A stretch of 64,000 bases of DNA from Selaginella moellendorffii (taxonomy: Eukaryota > Streptophyta > Lycopodiopsida > Selaginellales > Selaginellaceae). The notes below the pieces were generated by a model. It was not told the origin of the DNA and did no database searches. It saw nothing but the letters and a program-made list of their open reading frames with translations. The stretch covers positions 708,085-772,084 of the forward strand of contig NW_003314302.1 of NCBI RefSeq assembly GCF_000143415.4, read 5' to 3'. Shown here piece after piece: positions 54,620 through 64,000 of the stretch. Positions within the stretch are counted from its first letter, which is position 1. The number at the start of each line of letters is the position of its first letter. Position numbers and translations under genes: made by a program.

Positions 54620-57600
54620 TGTAAGCAACCAAAGAGAACGACTTGAGAGACGGTCCATGGGGTTCAAATATAGAGGGAAAGGGCCCATGAATAAGAGTGC
54701 ACCCCCTTTTCCAATTGGTTAAAAATTTTGGGATAGTTGGAGTTAAGCGTCCTTGGGTTTGAATAGTACTGGGCTGGGTGACCTCCCGGAAAGTCCAAAC
54801 TTTGTGGCTTACATTTGGTATCGGAGCTGTTCCTTAGTCTGACTTTTATTGGTGCTTAAGTATATCACCATTGATATTGGCATCGGAAGGTCCTAGGAGT
54901 GGGCCTATCCTTGAGGAGTAGCACGTCGAGAGGACATGGCTCTCCACTCGAGTTCATGCATGAACTTGGGCACGATGTGGTGGATAGAAAAGGGGCCAGT
55001 AAGGGAACGACTTTGGGATCTTGGGAACAGTATATGGTTTTCCTCAGAGAGTTGAGGATGTGATCCAGATGAACGTTTGACTTAGCAAACTGGCTAATAT
55101 AGTTGTGGTAAACAACTATAGTTGGGATCACGGGAAAGATATAAACTCCAAAGCAATAAAGGAGTCACAAGATTATCCTCATATAGTTGAGGTTGGTGCT
55201 CATGAATGTGAGACCAGAAGTAATGACCGTGGGAGGTCAAATACGGAAGAGGACGCTAGTCCTTGAAATGGTAGCCAGGGCTACCTTTAATAAATGCTGG
55301 AACAACCCAAGGAGTTGGGGGGTGTACTTAGAGATGAGTTGGTACTCTCATCACATGGACAAGTAGTCCTAAGGGGCAAAGATTGCCCCAAAGAACAAAA
55401 TCAAGTGTCAGAGTAACACTTGTGAAAATAGTCCTTGTGAGTGAGGACATGAATGCAAGAAGTGTATTCCAGTGAGCTAGTGCCTGACAAGTAGAACCTT
55501 ACGGATTTGTGGATTAACCAAGTCCAAAACTGCTAGATGACTCAAGTAGAGTCAAGAGATGGTCCTAAAGGACTAATGGAAGCATTTGGACTGAGGTGTG
55601 TTGTACCCCACGAAGGATTGGGGGGACCATAGGATCCAAGGATGAGAATAGAGGGTATCTTATCAATGGCAAAATGTGCCATACTAAAGTCGTGGGAAAG
55701 GTGTTCCCAAAAGAAAACAACTTTGATACAAAGTTGTGTGTGACCTCTATGGTGCAATGCTAATGGATGGTTGGCATAAGAAAGAGCGGTATTGGTCTTG
55801 GCAAAGACTTAGACACAAAGAAGAAGTGTCATAGAGGTAGGCTCATGGAGCCGATGGTGTGGAGACACCAAATGTGCCAAGGTGTGATACCTTGAGGCTA
55901 TGTTGGTGGGTTCATAAGAACTCCTTGCCAAAGGAATCCCAATGGAAATGGGAATGGCATAGCCTAAGCTGCAGAGCATGCAGTTGGAGTGTGGTGACCC
56001 AGATAAAGGTGGAGGTGTGGAAGCACCAGCAATGAGTTGTAGGACTTGACAACTATGAGGCAATTAAGCGAGAGGTGCAAAATAATTGGTTAAATAGGTA
56101 GAAGGTAGCTACCCAAGCCTTCTTAATGGCATAGGGAAGTTGGATATACCCTTATAGGGGATAAGTTGCTTATGTTGCGATATAGTAAGTCAATGTCATA
56201 AAAGGAAATACTCATTATCAAGGAAGCCATCATTGGGACACCCGAACACTCTAGAACACCAGAAGGTGGTGTTTGATGTCGCGAGGGCAATAAATAAGGC
56301 CCAAAGGACTAAGTCTCTAGCGAATGATAGATAGAAGGTGCTATCCAAATGTCCAAGGTGGCGGAGACAGGAGAAGACTGTCTACTTGAATTGGACAAAG
56401 CCAAAAATGGAATTTTGGCAAGGCTAGTGATGGGCATGTAAGGGCCCATAAGCAACAACGTAATCCCGGTGTGTGGGATTATAGGGTGAGCATACCTGGA
56501 TTGAGGAACCACTCCCTAGGCTATCGGGTAGGTTCATCCCTAAGAATACTTGCTAAGGCATGATAGAAAGTGCAAAGCTATCCTCCTAGTCGAGAAGAGA
56601 ATGACCGAAGGAAAGGTGTGAAGCCAAAAAAGCAAGTAATAAGGGGATAAAACCAAACCATAGGAATCGAAGGGCATAACCAAGGGTAGTTATGCCAGTT
56701 GGGAGTGGAGAATCAAGTGGGGGCTCGAGGGTGTTGTCGCTAGCAACCGTGATGCCATGGAGAGTCTAAAATATGGAATAGTCCATATTAAACTATATGG
56801 CAACTAGAAAGCTTGCAAAAAAGGGAGCCTTAGCAAGCTAAGGGACAGAGTTCCTTCAAGGTTCCCAAAGATGATTCTAGGTAGCTTAGTACCTAAAAAG
56901 GCCAAGCGTAAATGGTTCAAAGAAAGCGTGAAATCAGAGTGGCGCAGCAGAAGCGTGGTCTTGAAGCTTGCCATGAGGCAAGGCTATCAAAGTTAGGGAA
57001 ATAGTTCTTGAGTGTTCAAAGAGAGGGTTTTGAACAAAAGTCGATGATCAAGGGCTTTCACGCTTGTGTAGGAACCATGTTACAGTGGTCGGAAGACTTG
57101 CCAAGTGAGATTGGCAAGTCAGGGGAACAAATACCCTAGTTGAAGGTGATAACTTCGAAAGGGGTGGGCCATGGGGCCAAGCATGGAGGAGTCCATGCAT
57201 GATCACAGACTTGTCAAGTGAGAGGACTTGGCAGTGTGGAGGAACTAGGTTCCCAAGCTGTGATCTATAGCGCGCTTTGAGTAAAAGTTGGTGCACCGGC
57301 GTGGAGAGTCACGCCAGGCATCCTGGGGGATGCCGTCCGTAGATGCATATACGGAGGTTGGGTTCGAGTCCCGACCCTCTAGTGCTTGGGTTCGAGTCCC
57401 AAATCACTAGGGCGTGGTGATGGTTTGGAATATGAGGACACTCATATTTCGGTGGTCATGGACTCTCAATGAGGAGATTGGCTTGGGCACACCGCCAAGC
57501 GGGGGATGCCCCAGAGTCGTGATGCATGGTTAGATTGCTTAGAGTGAAAGCTCGGCATATCTAACTTAAACACTTTGGTGCAAAAGGCACGAAGGACGTG

Positions 57601-58766
57601 GTGAATGAGATGGGGACACCCAGTCTCAGTTGCTATGGATCCTTGGCCGGAAGGGCTAGTTTGGGCGCACCGCCAAGTGTGGGGGATGCCCCCGGGGTCA
57701 TAGTCAACAACTTAGTAAGGTCTGGAAGACCTAATTCCTATTGGTAGACCTATTAAGGGGTCAAGATGAGATCACTAGGTGATCTTATGGCTAAACAAGG
57801 ACAAGGTCTTTGTTTGGGTTAAGGAATATAATTCCTAGTTCAAAGTGTTGATTTGAACTATTGATAAAGGTGTGGCTTGGTCAAGATGACTAAGTGGGAA
57901 GGACACCTAAGGGAAATGAACTACTACAATACAATGGTATTATGAGTTCAAGAAAATAGTCTCCAGAGATAGGCCCATGGGTGGGTCACAAGGTTGGGCT
58001 AGGAAGAGAGCCTAGAACAGTTGGGGAGACTTACTAGGGGTGAACACCCTAGTTCGGGCAAAATTAGCCAAGGAACACTAATGTGGTTGATGCTAACGGA
58101 TTGCGAAAAAAGAAGTGGACTTCCAAGGATGGATTCCTAAGTGCTCCAATTTGGCAAAGGAAAGGCTCCAAGTGAGGGAGCAACTAAGTAGCCAAAAGAT
58201 AGGGCCGTGGACAGCCCTAGCACAAATAATGATAAATGGAACGTAATGCCAATGGGGGCACAAAAATAGAAAAGAGGATGAGGGTGCCCTCGAGTAGAGA
58301 ACTTCCTAAGAGGGGAAGTGGAGTTGCACAAAATGTGCAAAGCAAGGTGTCGAAGACACCTAGGAAATTGATTTCAAGAAGTCAAAAGTAAACGTTCCAA
58401 AGTGCAAAGGTAGATCAATGGAATCTGTGACTACTCAAGAATGAGTAGTGGAATTGAGTTAGAGAGGGTGTCTCTAACGGGTTTAGCGAGAACTGAATCA
58501 ATAAAAAGGAGCAAACCACCCCAGGTGGTCAAGTAAGTCTCTAAGTTGGAGAGACTATCCTCCTTAGAGGATGGGCAAGGCATGGTGAGCCTTTGGTGTC
58601 GAACCATTGACGAATATGGAGAAGGCATGGTGAGCCTTCAATGTCAAACCATTGACGAATATTGGCTAGGTGCCAAGGATGGAAATGGTAACACATGCGG
58701 GTATTACTTTATAAAATGGTTTACCATTCGATGAGAACATCGAACTTCGTCTATGGGTGGTGGAGT

Positions 58767-59378
58767 TGTGAGACACAAAATCCCTAGGCCCCAAAGTGGA
58801 GCCGGAAAAGGTGCCACGTGGTAGTGGCCGAAGCGAAAGCCCAAACGAGGGTAACACGTTTGGACTAAAAGCTCTGACTTGGAAGGTCGAGAGCGGGAGT
58901 GGAACTCCCAACAAAGTGCTCAAGGAGCGAGCACGAAGCGAGCAATAAGCAAGGCTCCAAAACGGGACCCAAAAAGGACCAACACATGACACGTGGAAGA
59001 GTCCAAGATGGACCCGAAGTGGAGTCCGAAATGGAGTCTGAAGTGGAGTCCGAGATGGAGTCCAATATGGAGTCCGAGATGGACACGAGATGGAGTCCGA
59101 GATGGACCAAGACGGAGTCCGAGATGGAGTCCGAGATGGAGTCCGAGGTGGACCGAGACGGAGTCCGAGATGGACCCGAGATGGAGTCCGAGATGGACCG
59201 AGACGGAGTCCGAATGGAGTCGAGATGGACCGAGACAGAGTCCGAGATGGAGTCCGAGATGGAGTCCTAGATGGAGTCCGAGGTGGACCTAGACGGAGTC
59301 CAAGATGGACCCGAGATGGAGTCCGAGATGGGCCGAGACGGAGTCCGAGATGGAGTCCGAGGTCGAGACCGAGACCGG

Positions 59379-59419
<41 letters not shown>

Positions 59420-60513
59420 GGACCGAGACTGAGACCGAGGCCAAGGCTGAGACCGAGCCCGAGCCCGAGTCCGAGTCCAAGTCCGAGTCTGAGTCCGAGT
59501 CCGAGTTTGAGTCTGAGAGGGTGAAAGCCCAAAGCATTCGTCTCCCAGACCCTGGGGGGTTTGGTGGGCTCCAAAAGTATAGTAAGGGGGAGGACTGCAG
59601 TGGAGCCAGTTTGGCCAGGAAAGGCCAGTTTGGCCCAGGAAGGCCAGACCCAGCGTTGGGTGATGAACTAACCACTGAGAAGTCCAAGACTAGAGTGAAT
59701 ACGAACCGACAAGCGGGGTAGCTTGGTGAAGTGTTCAAGAGCCGGCTCTAGTTCCCCCGGGAGATCGACTGGCCGATGCTCCCAGTCCAAGTGTGGGTGG
59801 CACTACCTACTTGGATACCAGGCGTGGCTCAACGGAACCTCGCTCTAAGCCCAAGGCTAGATCACCTAAAGGCGAAAGGTGGGGAGAGTACCCAGGTGGC
59901 TCGCGTAAGGCCACAATGTTCCGAAATGTTGTCTCAAAGGCCCAGACTGTGGAAAGGAAGAGGAGCAGTCCTCTAGGGTAGTGACCAAGGACACAGTCGT
60001 GTGGTGAGGAAGTCCCAGAGGACCGTGGGACTTAGTGGTCGGGCCTGTGGGCCTCGATCCAGTGGTAGTGTTGGTAAACACGGCCATGGGCAGAAAGGGA
60101 CTTGGTGGGGACCAGAAAAGAGATATTGGGGAAGGCTATTCCCCACATCTATGGGCATCCTAAGGATGCTAAGGAGTGGATCTGGAATGATCACTCATGG
60201 ACGGATGGTCCAGTCCTTGAGAGACGGGATTGTGATGCAGGTGGTGTTAGACCACCAGTATGACCAAGGTAAAGGGGCATGGCCTTAGCGTAACGGGCTA
60301 GTAGGTCAGTGGTACCTTGGGGTGTCGGTCTTGGGACCAAACACGTGGAGCACCTGGACTAAGTGCAAGGGATGAGTGGCATGGATACCATTCTCGGGGC
60401 TAACAAGTCCCAAGTCCTGAATTGGACTTAAGGAGGTTGTGAGTGAGACTCCTCCAAGTGGTCGAAGGTGTGGTTAAGTGACTAAAGTAGAATGGAAAAA
60501 TTAGTCGCTTACA
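58767..60513 (+). repeat. LARD LTR inside the chimera
   Basis: 1.75 kb, TGTGAGACACAAAATCCC to GTCGCTTACA. It matches 20406-22149 along its length. The satellite part spans about 58990-59515. Confidence 0.85.
58990..59515. repeat. GAGATGGAGTCC / GACCGAGACC satellite in the LARD LTR
   Basis: Tandem 12-bp and related units such as GAGATGGAGTCC, GAGATGGACCC and GAGACGGAGTCC change into a GAGACC hexamer tract (59360-59450) and then GAGTCC. Long open frames here in several phases are artefacts of the repeat. Confidence 0.9.
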
Positions 60514-60999
60514 ACTTGGTATTAGAGCCGTCTCAGGTCTGACTCTGTTGGTTGGCTAAGGGATTCACACCACATGTTGATTGACATCTGGCTGGTCCAG
60601 TTTGCTCCCGCTAGGCTCGACCCGAGGGGTAGGGTGTCAAGAGAGCAGGGCTCTTGGGAGAGCTGCGGCTCTCAGCTTCCGTTCACGAGGGCGTGAACTT
60701 GTAGGGAAGCGTGGTGGATTGTAAGCAACCAAAGAGAACGACTTGAGAGACGGTCCATAGGGTTCAAATATAGAGGGAAAGGGCCCATGAATAAGAGTGC
60801 ACCCCTTTTTCCAATTGGTTAAGGGTTTTGGGATAGTTGGAGTTAAGTGTCCTTGGGTTTGAATAGTACTGGGTTGGGTGACCTCCCGGAAAGTCCAAAC
60901 TTTGTGGCTTACAGTAGGTAGAAGTTGATGCTCTTACTAGTGTATTTACAATTGTAGTTAAATACTTCCTCCTCAATTGAGTGGTGTTTTAATATTGTT

Positions 61000-61420
61000 T
61001 CTTGGAGTAAATTCTCTCAGATAATGGTCCCACATTTATAAATGAGGCATTTCACATCTTGATATCTTAATTGGGAATATATCATATTTTCACAAATATT
61101 TATCATCTCGACTAAAAATATGCTATATTTTCATAAGTGTTTATCATCCATAGATAGATGGTTTGGTAGAATGGTTGGTTTGAACCTTCAAAAGAATAAT
61201 TGTGAAATATGTGAATTTTTAACATTTGGATTGGTTTGTCATCTCTTTAGTATGTATATGCCCTAAGAATTTATCATTGTGATTGTCATAAGTTACTAAT
61301 ATTAAATTTTGGGATTAATATTTGAAAATCATTCTTCCATTGGTTCGAATGGACTGTATTGAACATTTAGGCTATATATAAGTGGGATAATATCTATATT
61401 ACAACTCTCATCATCATCCA
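61000..61420 (+). pseudogene. Ty3/gypsy integrase relic
   Basis: Decayed coding with SDNGPTFINEAF (about 61018-61055), the catalytic Asp region of integrase. It is followed by a YHP-like word with DGLVEWL (about 61145-61175) and a TFKRIIVKYVN segment. Several stops and shifts are present. No LTR is assigned. Confidence 0.55.
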
Positions 61421-62190
61421 CTTACAGAGTATAAAATAGATGATTTAATATTAGTTCATTTTCCCAATCTTATAGTACATGGTTTGTTTAAAGAGCTCCT
61501 TGCTCAATAGAAGGGATTATGTTAAATGTTATAGCAAATTGGACCACGGCTTTATAAGGTTCAATATAATGTTTAACATGGCTGAAATGCTTTGTACAAA
61601 AAGATTATAAACAATTAACACCATCTATAGATCTATTAGTGCCTCCTCTTGATTTTCCTCTGAATCTTGACCTATCGACCAACGGATCTTAACTACTTTC
61701 CATCTTGCCAAGAGCAAAAGATAATATGAGGTCCAAGTGTATATCAAATTGATTTCAATTTGGACCACTTACTTAAATTAGGGTTTTAAAGTTAATCTAA
61801 TATATACATTTTTGTATTTCTATACTCACAAATGGTGTATAAATATATACACTAGTTCAATTTGGTAAAGGTAACACTAGAAGCTCTTTCATTAAGCTTT
61901 TCAGTTAGCTATAAGAAGAGAGTATTTATTTTTTATTTTAAGAAATTTATTTTTAATAAAATAAACTTTAAACATAGAGAAATAAAATTCCTTTTACATT
62001 TGGAAGAACATAGAAATTTTAATTAAAAAATCTAATATAAAAGTAATTTTTAAATTATTCAAATAGTTATAATTTTATATTTAGGTTTTATTATTTTTAT
62101 ATAATAATGTAAAATAATAAATAAAAAGAATATAAATCCTAATACATGTTATGTTTTAAAATTTCTTAAGTGTTTATTTAGTAGAAATTT

Positions 62191-63061
62191 TTGCTAATAT
62201 ATTTAATGGTCTTAAAAACATATATAGTAGTGTTTTCTTATATAAATTTTGTATATGGAGTAAATATAGACTGGGGGGAAAAAAAAGTTCTTAGTGAACA
62301 AGATATTCAAATTATAATTGATCAAGGTTTTTTAAATTTAACAAGTAATTTAACTCATAATGGTAATTATCCAGAAAATTATAAAGATGCAAGAATGGTT
62401 GAAATTAGTAAAGGTGCTGTTTTTGTAAGGATTGAATGTTTAGGAGATAAATGTGAATCTGGTAAATCAACAAATAAACAAGTGATTGGATCAAGAATAA
62501 AATCTGGAATAAAATATACAATAGATGAATATAAATCACTATTATTATCACAACGAGCAGATAAATGTAAAATAACATTAACAAAATATATAATTGAGTA
62601 CAGTCTTCAATTTCTGTGGACTCCTCAATTACAAAATCTAAAGGCATTTCCATTTTCTTATAAAAATATTCATTCTAGGCAAGACTGTGATACGAGTTTA
62701 ACCACTTTAAATGCTGGTTTTCGAGAATTTTATTGGTAGAAATATATTATATTTGAAATCAAATTGTCAACTTGTAGTTTTCTCAGGTAAAAATATTTTA
62801 TGGCAATCTGAAAATAGTTTCTTTTATGAAGGCAATTGTGTACTTATTTTACAAATTGATGAAAATCTAGTTATATATACAGACACAAAATTAGTTTTAT
62901 GGTCTATAAAAAAATATTGCAAGACATGCATTTCTCTTACATATCTTATTATTGAAGATAATTGTGACTTTGTCATTTATGAAGCTTCAGCTCCAAATAA
63001 TAGTTGGTTGAGAATTAAACTTAGTAATCATATAGGTTGCTTGAAAGATAGAGTCTCTTGA
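62191..63061 (+). pseudogene. Bulb-type (GNA-like) lectin gene with a frame change
   Basis: The first open frame (62191-62739) begins with a hydrophobic, signal-peptide-like stretch ending near FVYG. It continues with about 150 residues I do not recognise. A second open frame (62711-63061) overlaps the first in another phase. It contains LVVFSGKNILWQSEN and QIDENLVIYTDTKLVLW, the latter matching the Q-x-D-x-N-x-V-x-Y mannose-binding motif of bulb-type lectins. These proteins bind mannose and act in defence or, fused to kinases, as receptors. The change of frame at about 62715 is either an indel or an unrecognised tiny intron. Codon use is extremely AT-rich, even against the AT-rich surroundings. 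Confidence 0.5.
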
Positions 63062-64000
63062 AATTGCAAAATATTAAACTATTTTGAGAAAATGAACTCC
63101 TATTCTAAGCCCACTCTCTAGTCCCACTACCACATATTTGAAACAAGAATTAAAGTCTGAGCTTCTTTCTAATTTTATAAATTAATAATTTTTATTTCAT
63201 CTGACTATAAATTACTGGATTTTTTTTCTGTCATTAAATTGGACTTAGAGCTGATGCACAAAATGCCTAGTAGAGGCAACACATTTTCCTTACAAAGCTC
63301 AGAATTTGGTCATGGGCATTTCCAGAGAGAGATTGAGCATTTTCTTAAGTGATTGAGCACATTTCCATGGGATTTTGGGTGCATGGTGAGGTTCTGAGAC
63401 TGTTTCACAATAGATGTCAAATCTAGTGGGATCCCTCACTTTTAAATTAAAACATCGTGTCTTTCCTAGAGATAAATCAAAATGATGGTAAATTTCAACT
63501 AACTATTTCTCTTAGTTTTTATTTTTTTGCATAATTAAGATCTTTTTGCAATTTCTTTGATTTTAATAATTTGGCTTTTTGTCTTGGATGAATCCTAGAT
63601 CTGATTGATCTAGAACTTTTGATTGCCTTTTCAGTCAAAATATTTTGCTTGCTTTATAAAGGATTTATTCTTTTCTCAAGTCTAGACATTTACAGATTCT
63701 TGGCAAAGAAGCATGATAACTATTGGCATAGTTGACAACCCTTCATATGTTTTAGATTTGCCATTGATTTTTCCTATATCATTGCCCAAGTTTCATGTCA
63801 TAGATTGCATCATCATTTTTTACTATAAAGTCATTTATCCCACCCTAGTCATCCTCCATAAACTTTTTTACATTCTATTACATTCTATTACATTTATGTA
63901 ATTACATTCTATTCACCTCCCACCACATTTATGTTTACCACTTTTTTTGACATAGGCTTACAACAAAAAAGTCTCCCTTTCTGTGAGGCAACTCTTAGAG
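63062..64000. other. AT-rich DNA without a recognised gene
   Basis: No convincing coding sequence. A short repetition of TTACATTCTA occurs near 63865-63910. Confidence 0.5.

Larger units (their letters stand above)
54620..60913 (+). mobile_element. Chimeric TRIM/LARD insertion
   Basis: The outer ends are TRIM family 1 LTRs, 54620-54813 and 60720-60913 (194 bp each, TGTAAGCAACC...GGCTTACA), with an exact 5-bp target duplication GTAGG (54615-54619 and 60914-60918). In between, in order, are a LARD internal domain (54814-58766, starting with the primer site TTTGGTATCGGAGC), one complete LARD LTR (58767-60513), and the TRIM internal domain (60514-60719, starting ACTTGGTATTAGAGCC). A LARD lacking its 5' LTR thus sits exactly at the TRIM LTR/primer-site junction. 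None of it codes. Confidence 0.85.

Noticed and set aside
58666-59574. 302-codon minus-strand open frame
   Set aside because: It is the LARD LTR satellite read through. Repetitive Ser/Pro/Arg/Gly words come from GAGATGGAGTCC and GAGACC units.

Overview
The window is nuclear DNA of a land plant with a repeat-rich genome. Evidence: chromodomain Ty3/gypsy retrotransposons with tRNA-iMet-type primer sites, TRIM and LARD non-autonomous LTR elements, a MULE-type transposase with a SWIM finger, a 2-oxoglutarate oxygenase relic and a bulb-lectin-like gene. I cannot name the species; a non-angiosperm (fern, lycophyte, bryophyte or gymnosperm) is only a guess. A 100-N assembly gap lies at 53245-53344. 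I see no tRNA, rRNA or CRISPR.

Layout. 1-20.4 kb is AT-rich and decayed: fragments of an unrecognised gene, a GC-rich minisatellite, a MULE-like transposase pseudogene (4.2-6.9 kb), gypsy reverse transcriptase relics, two TRIM families, and a small gene-like island (17.8-19.7 kb) holding a broken 2OG oxygenase. 20.4-54.3 kb is a five-level nest of mobile elements: a LARD (20406-54255) contains a TRIM (23361-49935), which contains Ty3/gypsy element A (23524-49408, TSD GTGAC), which contains an 18.3-kb DNA transposon (26686-44994), which contains Ty3/gypsy element B (31047-36751, TSD GTCGT). 54.6-60.9 kb is a chimeric TRIM/LARD insertion (TSD GTAGG). 60.9-64 kb is AT-rich with a gypsy integrase relic and a lectin-like gene.

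The most interesting object is the 18.3-kb transposon (about 12.6 kb without gypsy B). It has 25-bp perfect terminal inverted repeats and two divergent multi-exon genes. The plus-strand gene (40295-43436) encodes a protein of about 1,000 residues with an RNase-H-like D-D-D/E core, which I take to be the transposase; it resembles the family I remember as DUF7869. The minus-strand gene (38448 down to 27129) encodes a mosaic protein with a ParB-like domain, a segment that may be a degenerate DNA-methyltransferase fold, an acidic region, Pro/Ala repeats and a C-terminal FCP1-type HAD domain. About twenty 22-bp near-palindromes (arms ATGGCRTG and CAYGCCAT) are scattered through the element, many inside very short introns of about 40-55 bp. 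A 283-bp MITE at 52379-52661 has the same termini and two copies of the same palindrome, so the family appears to mobilise small derivatives.

Most coding sequences in the nest carry in-frame stops, several of them TAG where CAG is a plausible ancestor, as expected for old methylated insertions. The copy here is therefore probably inactive, but its architecture is well preserved.
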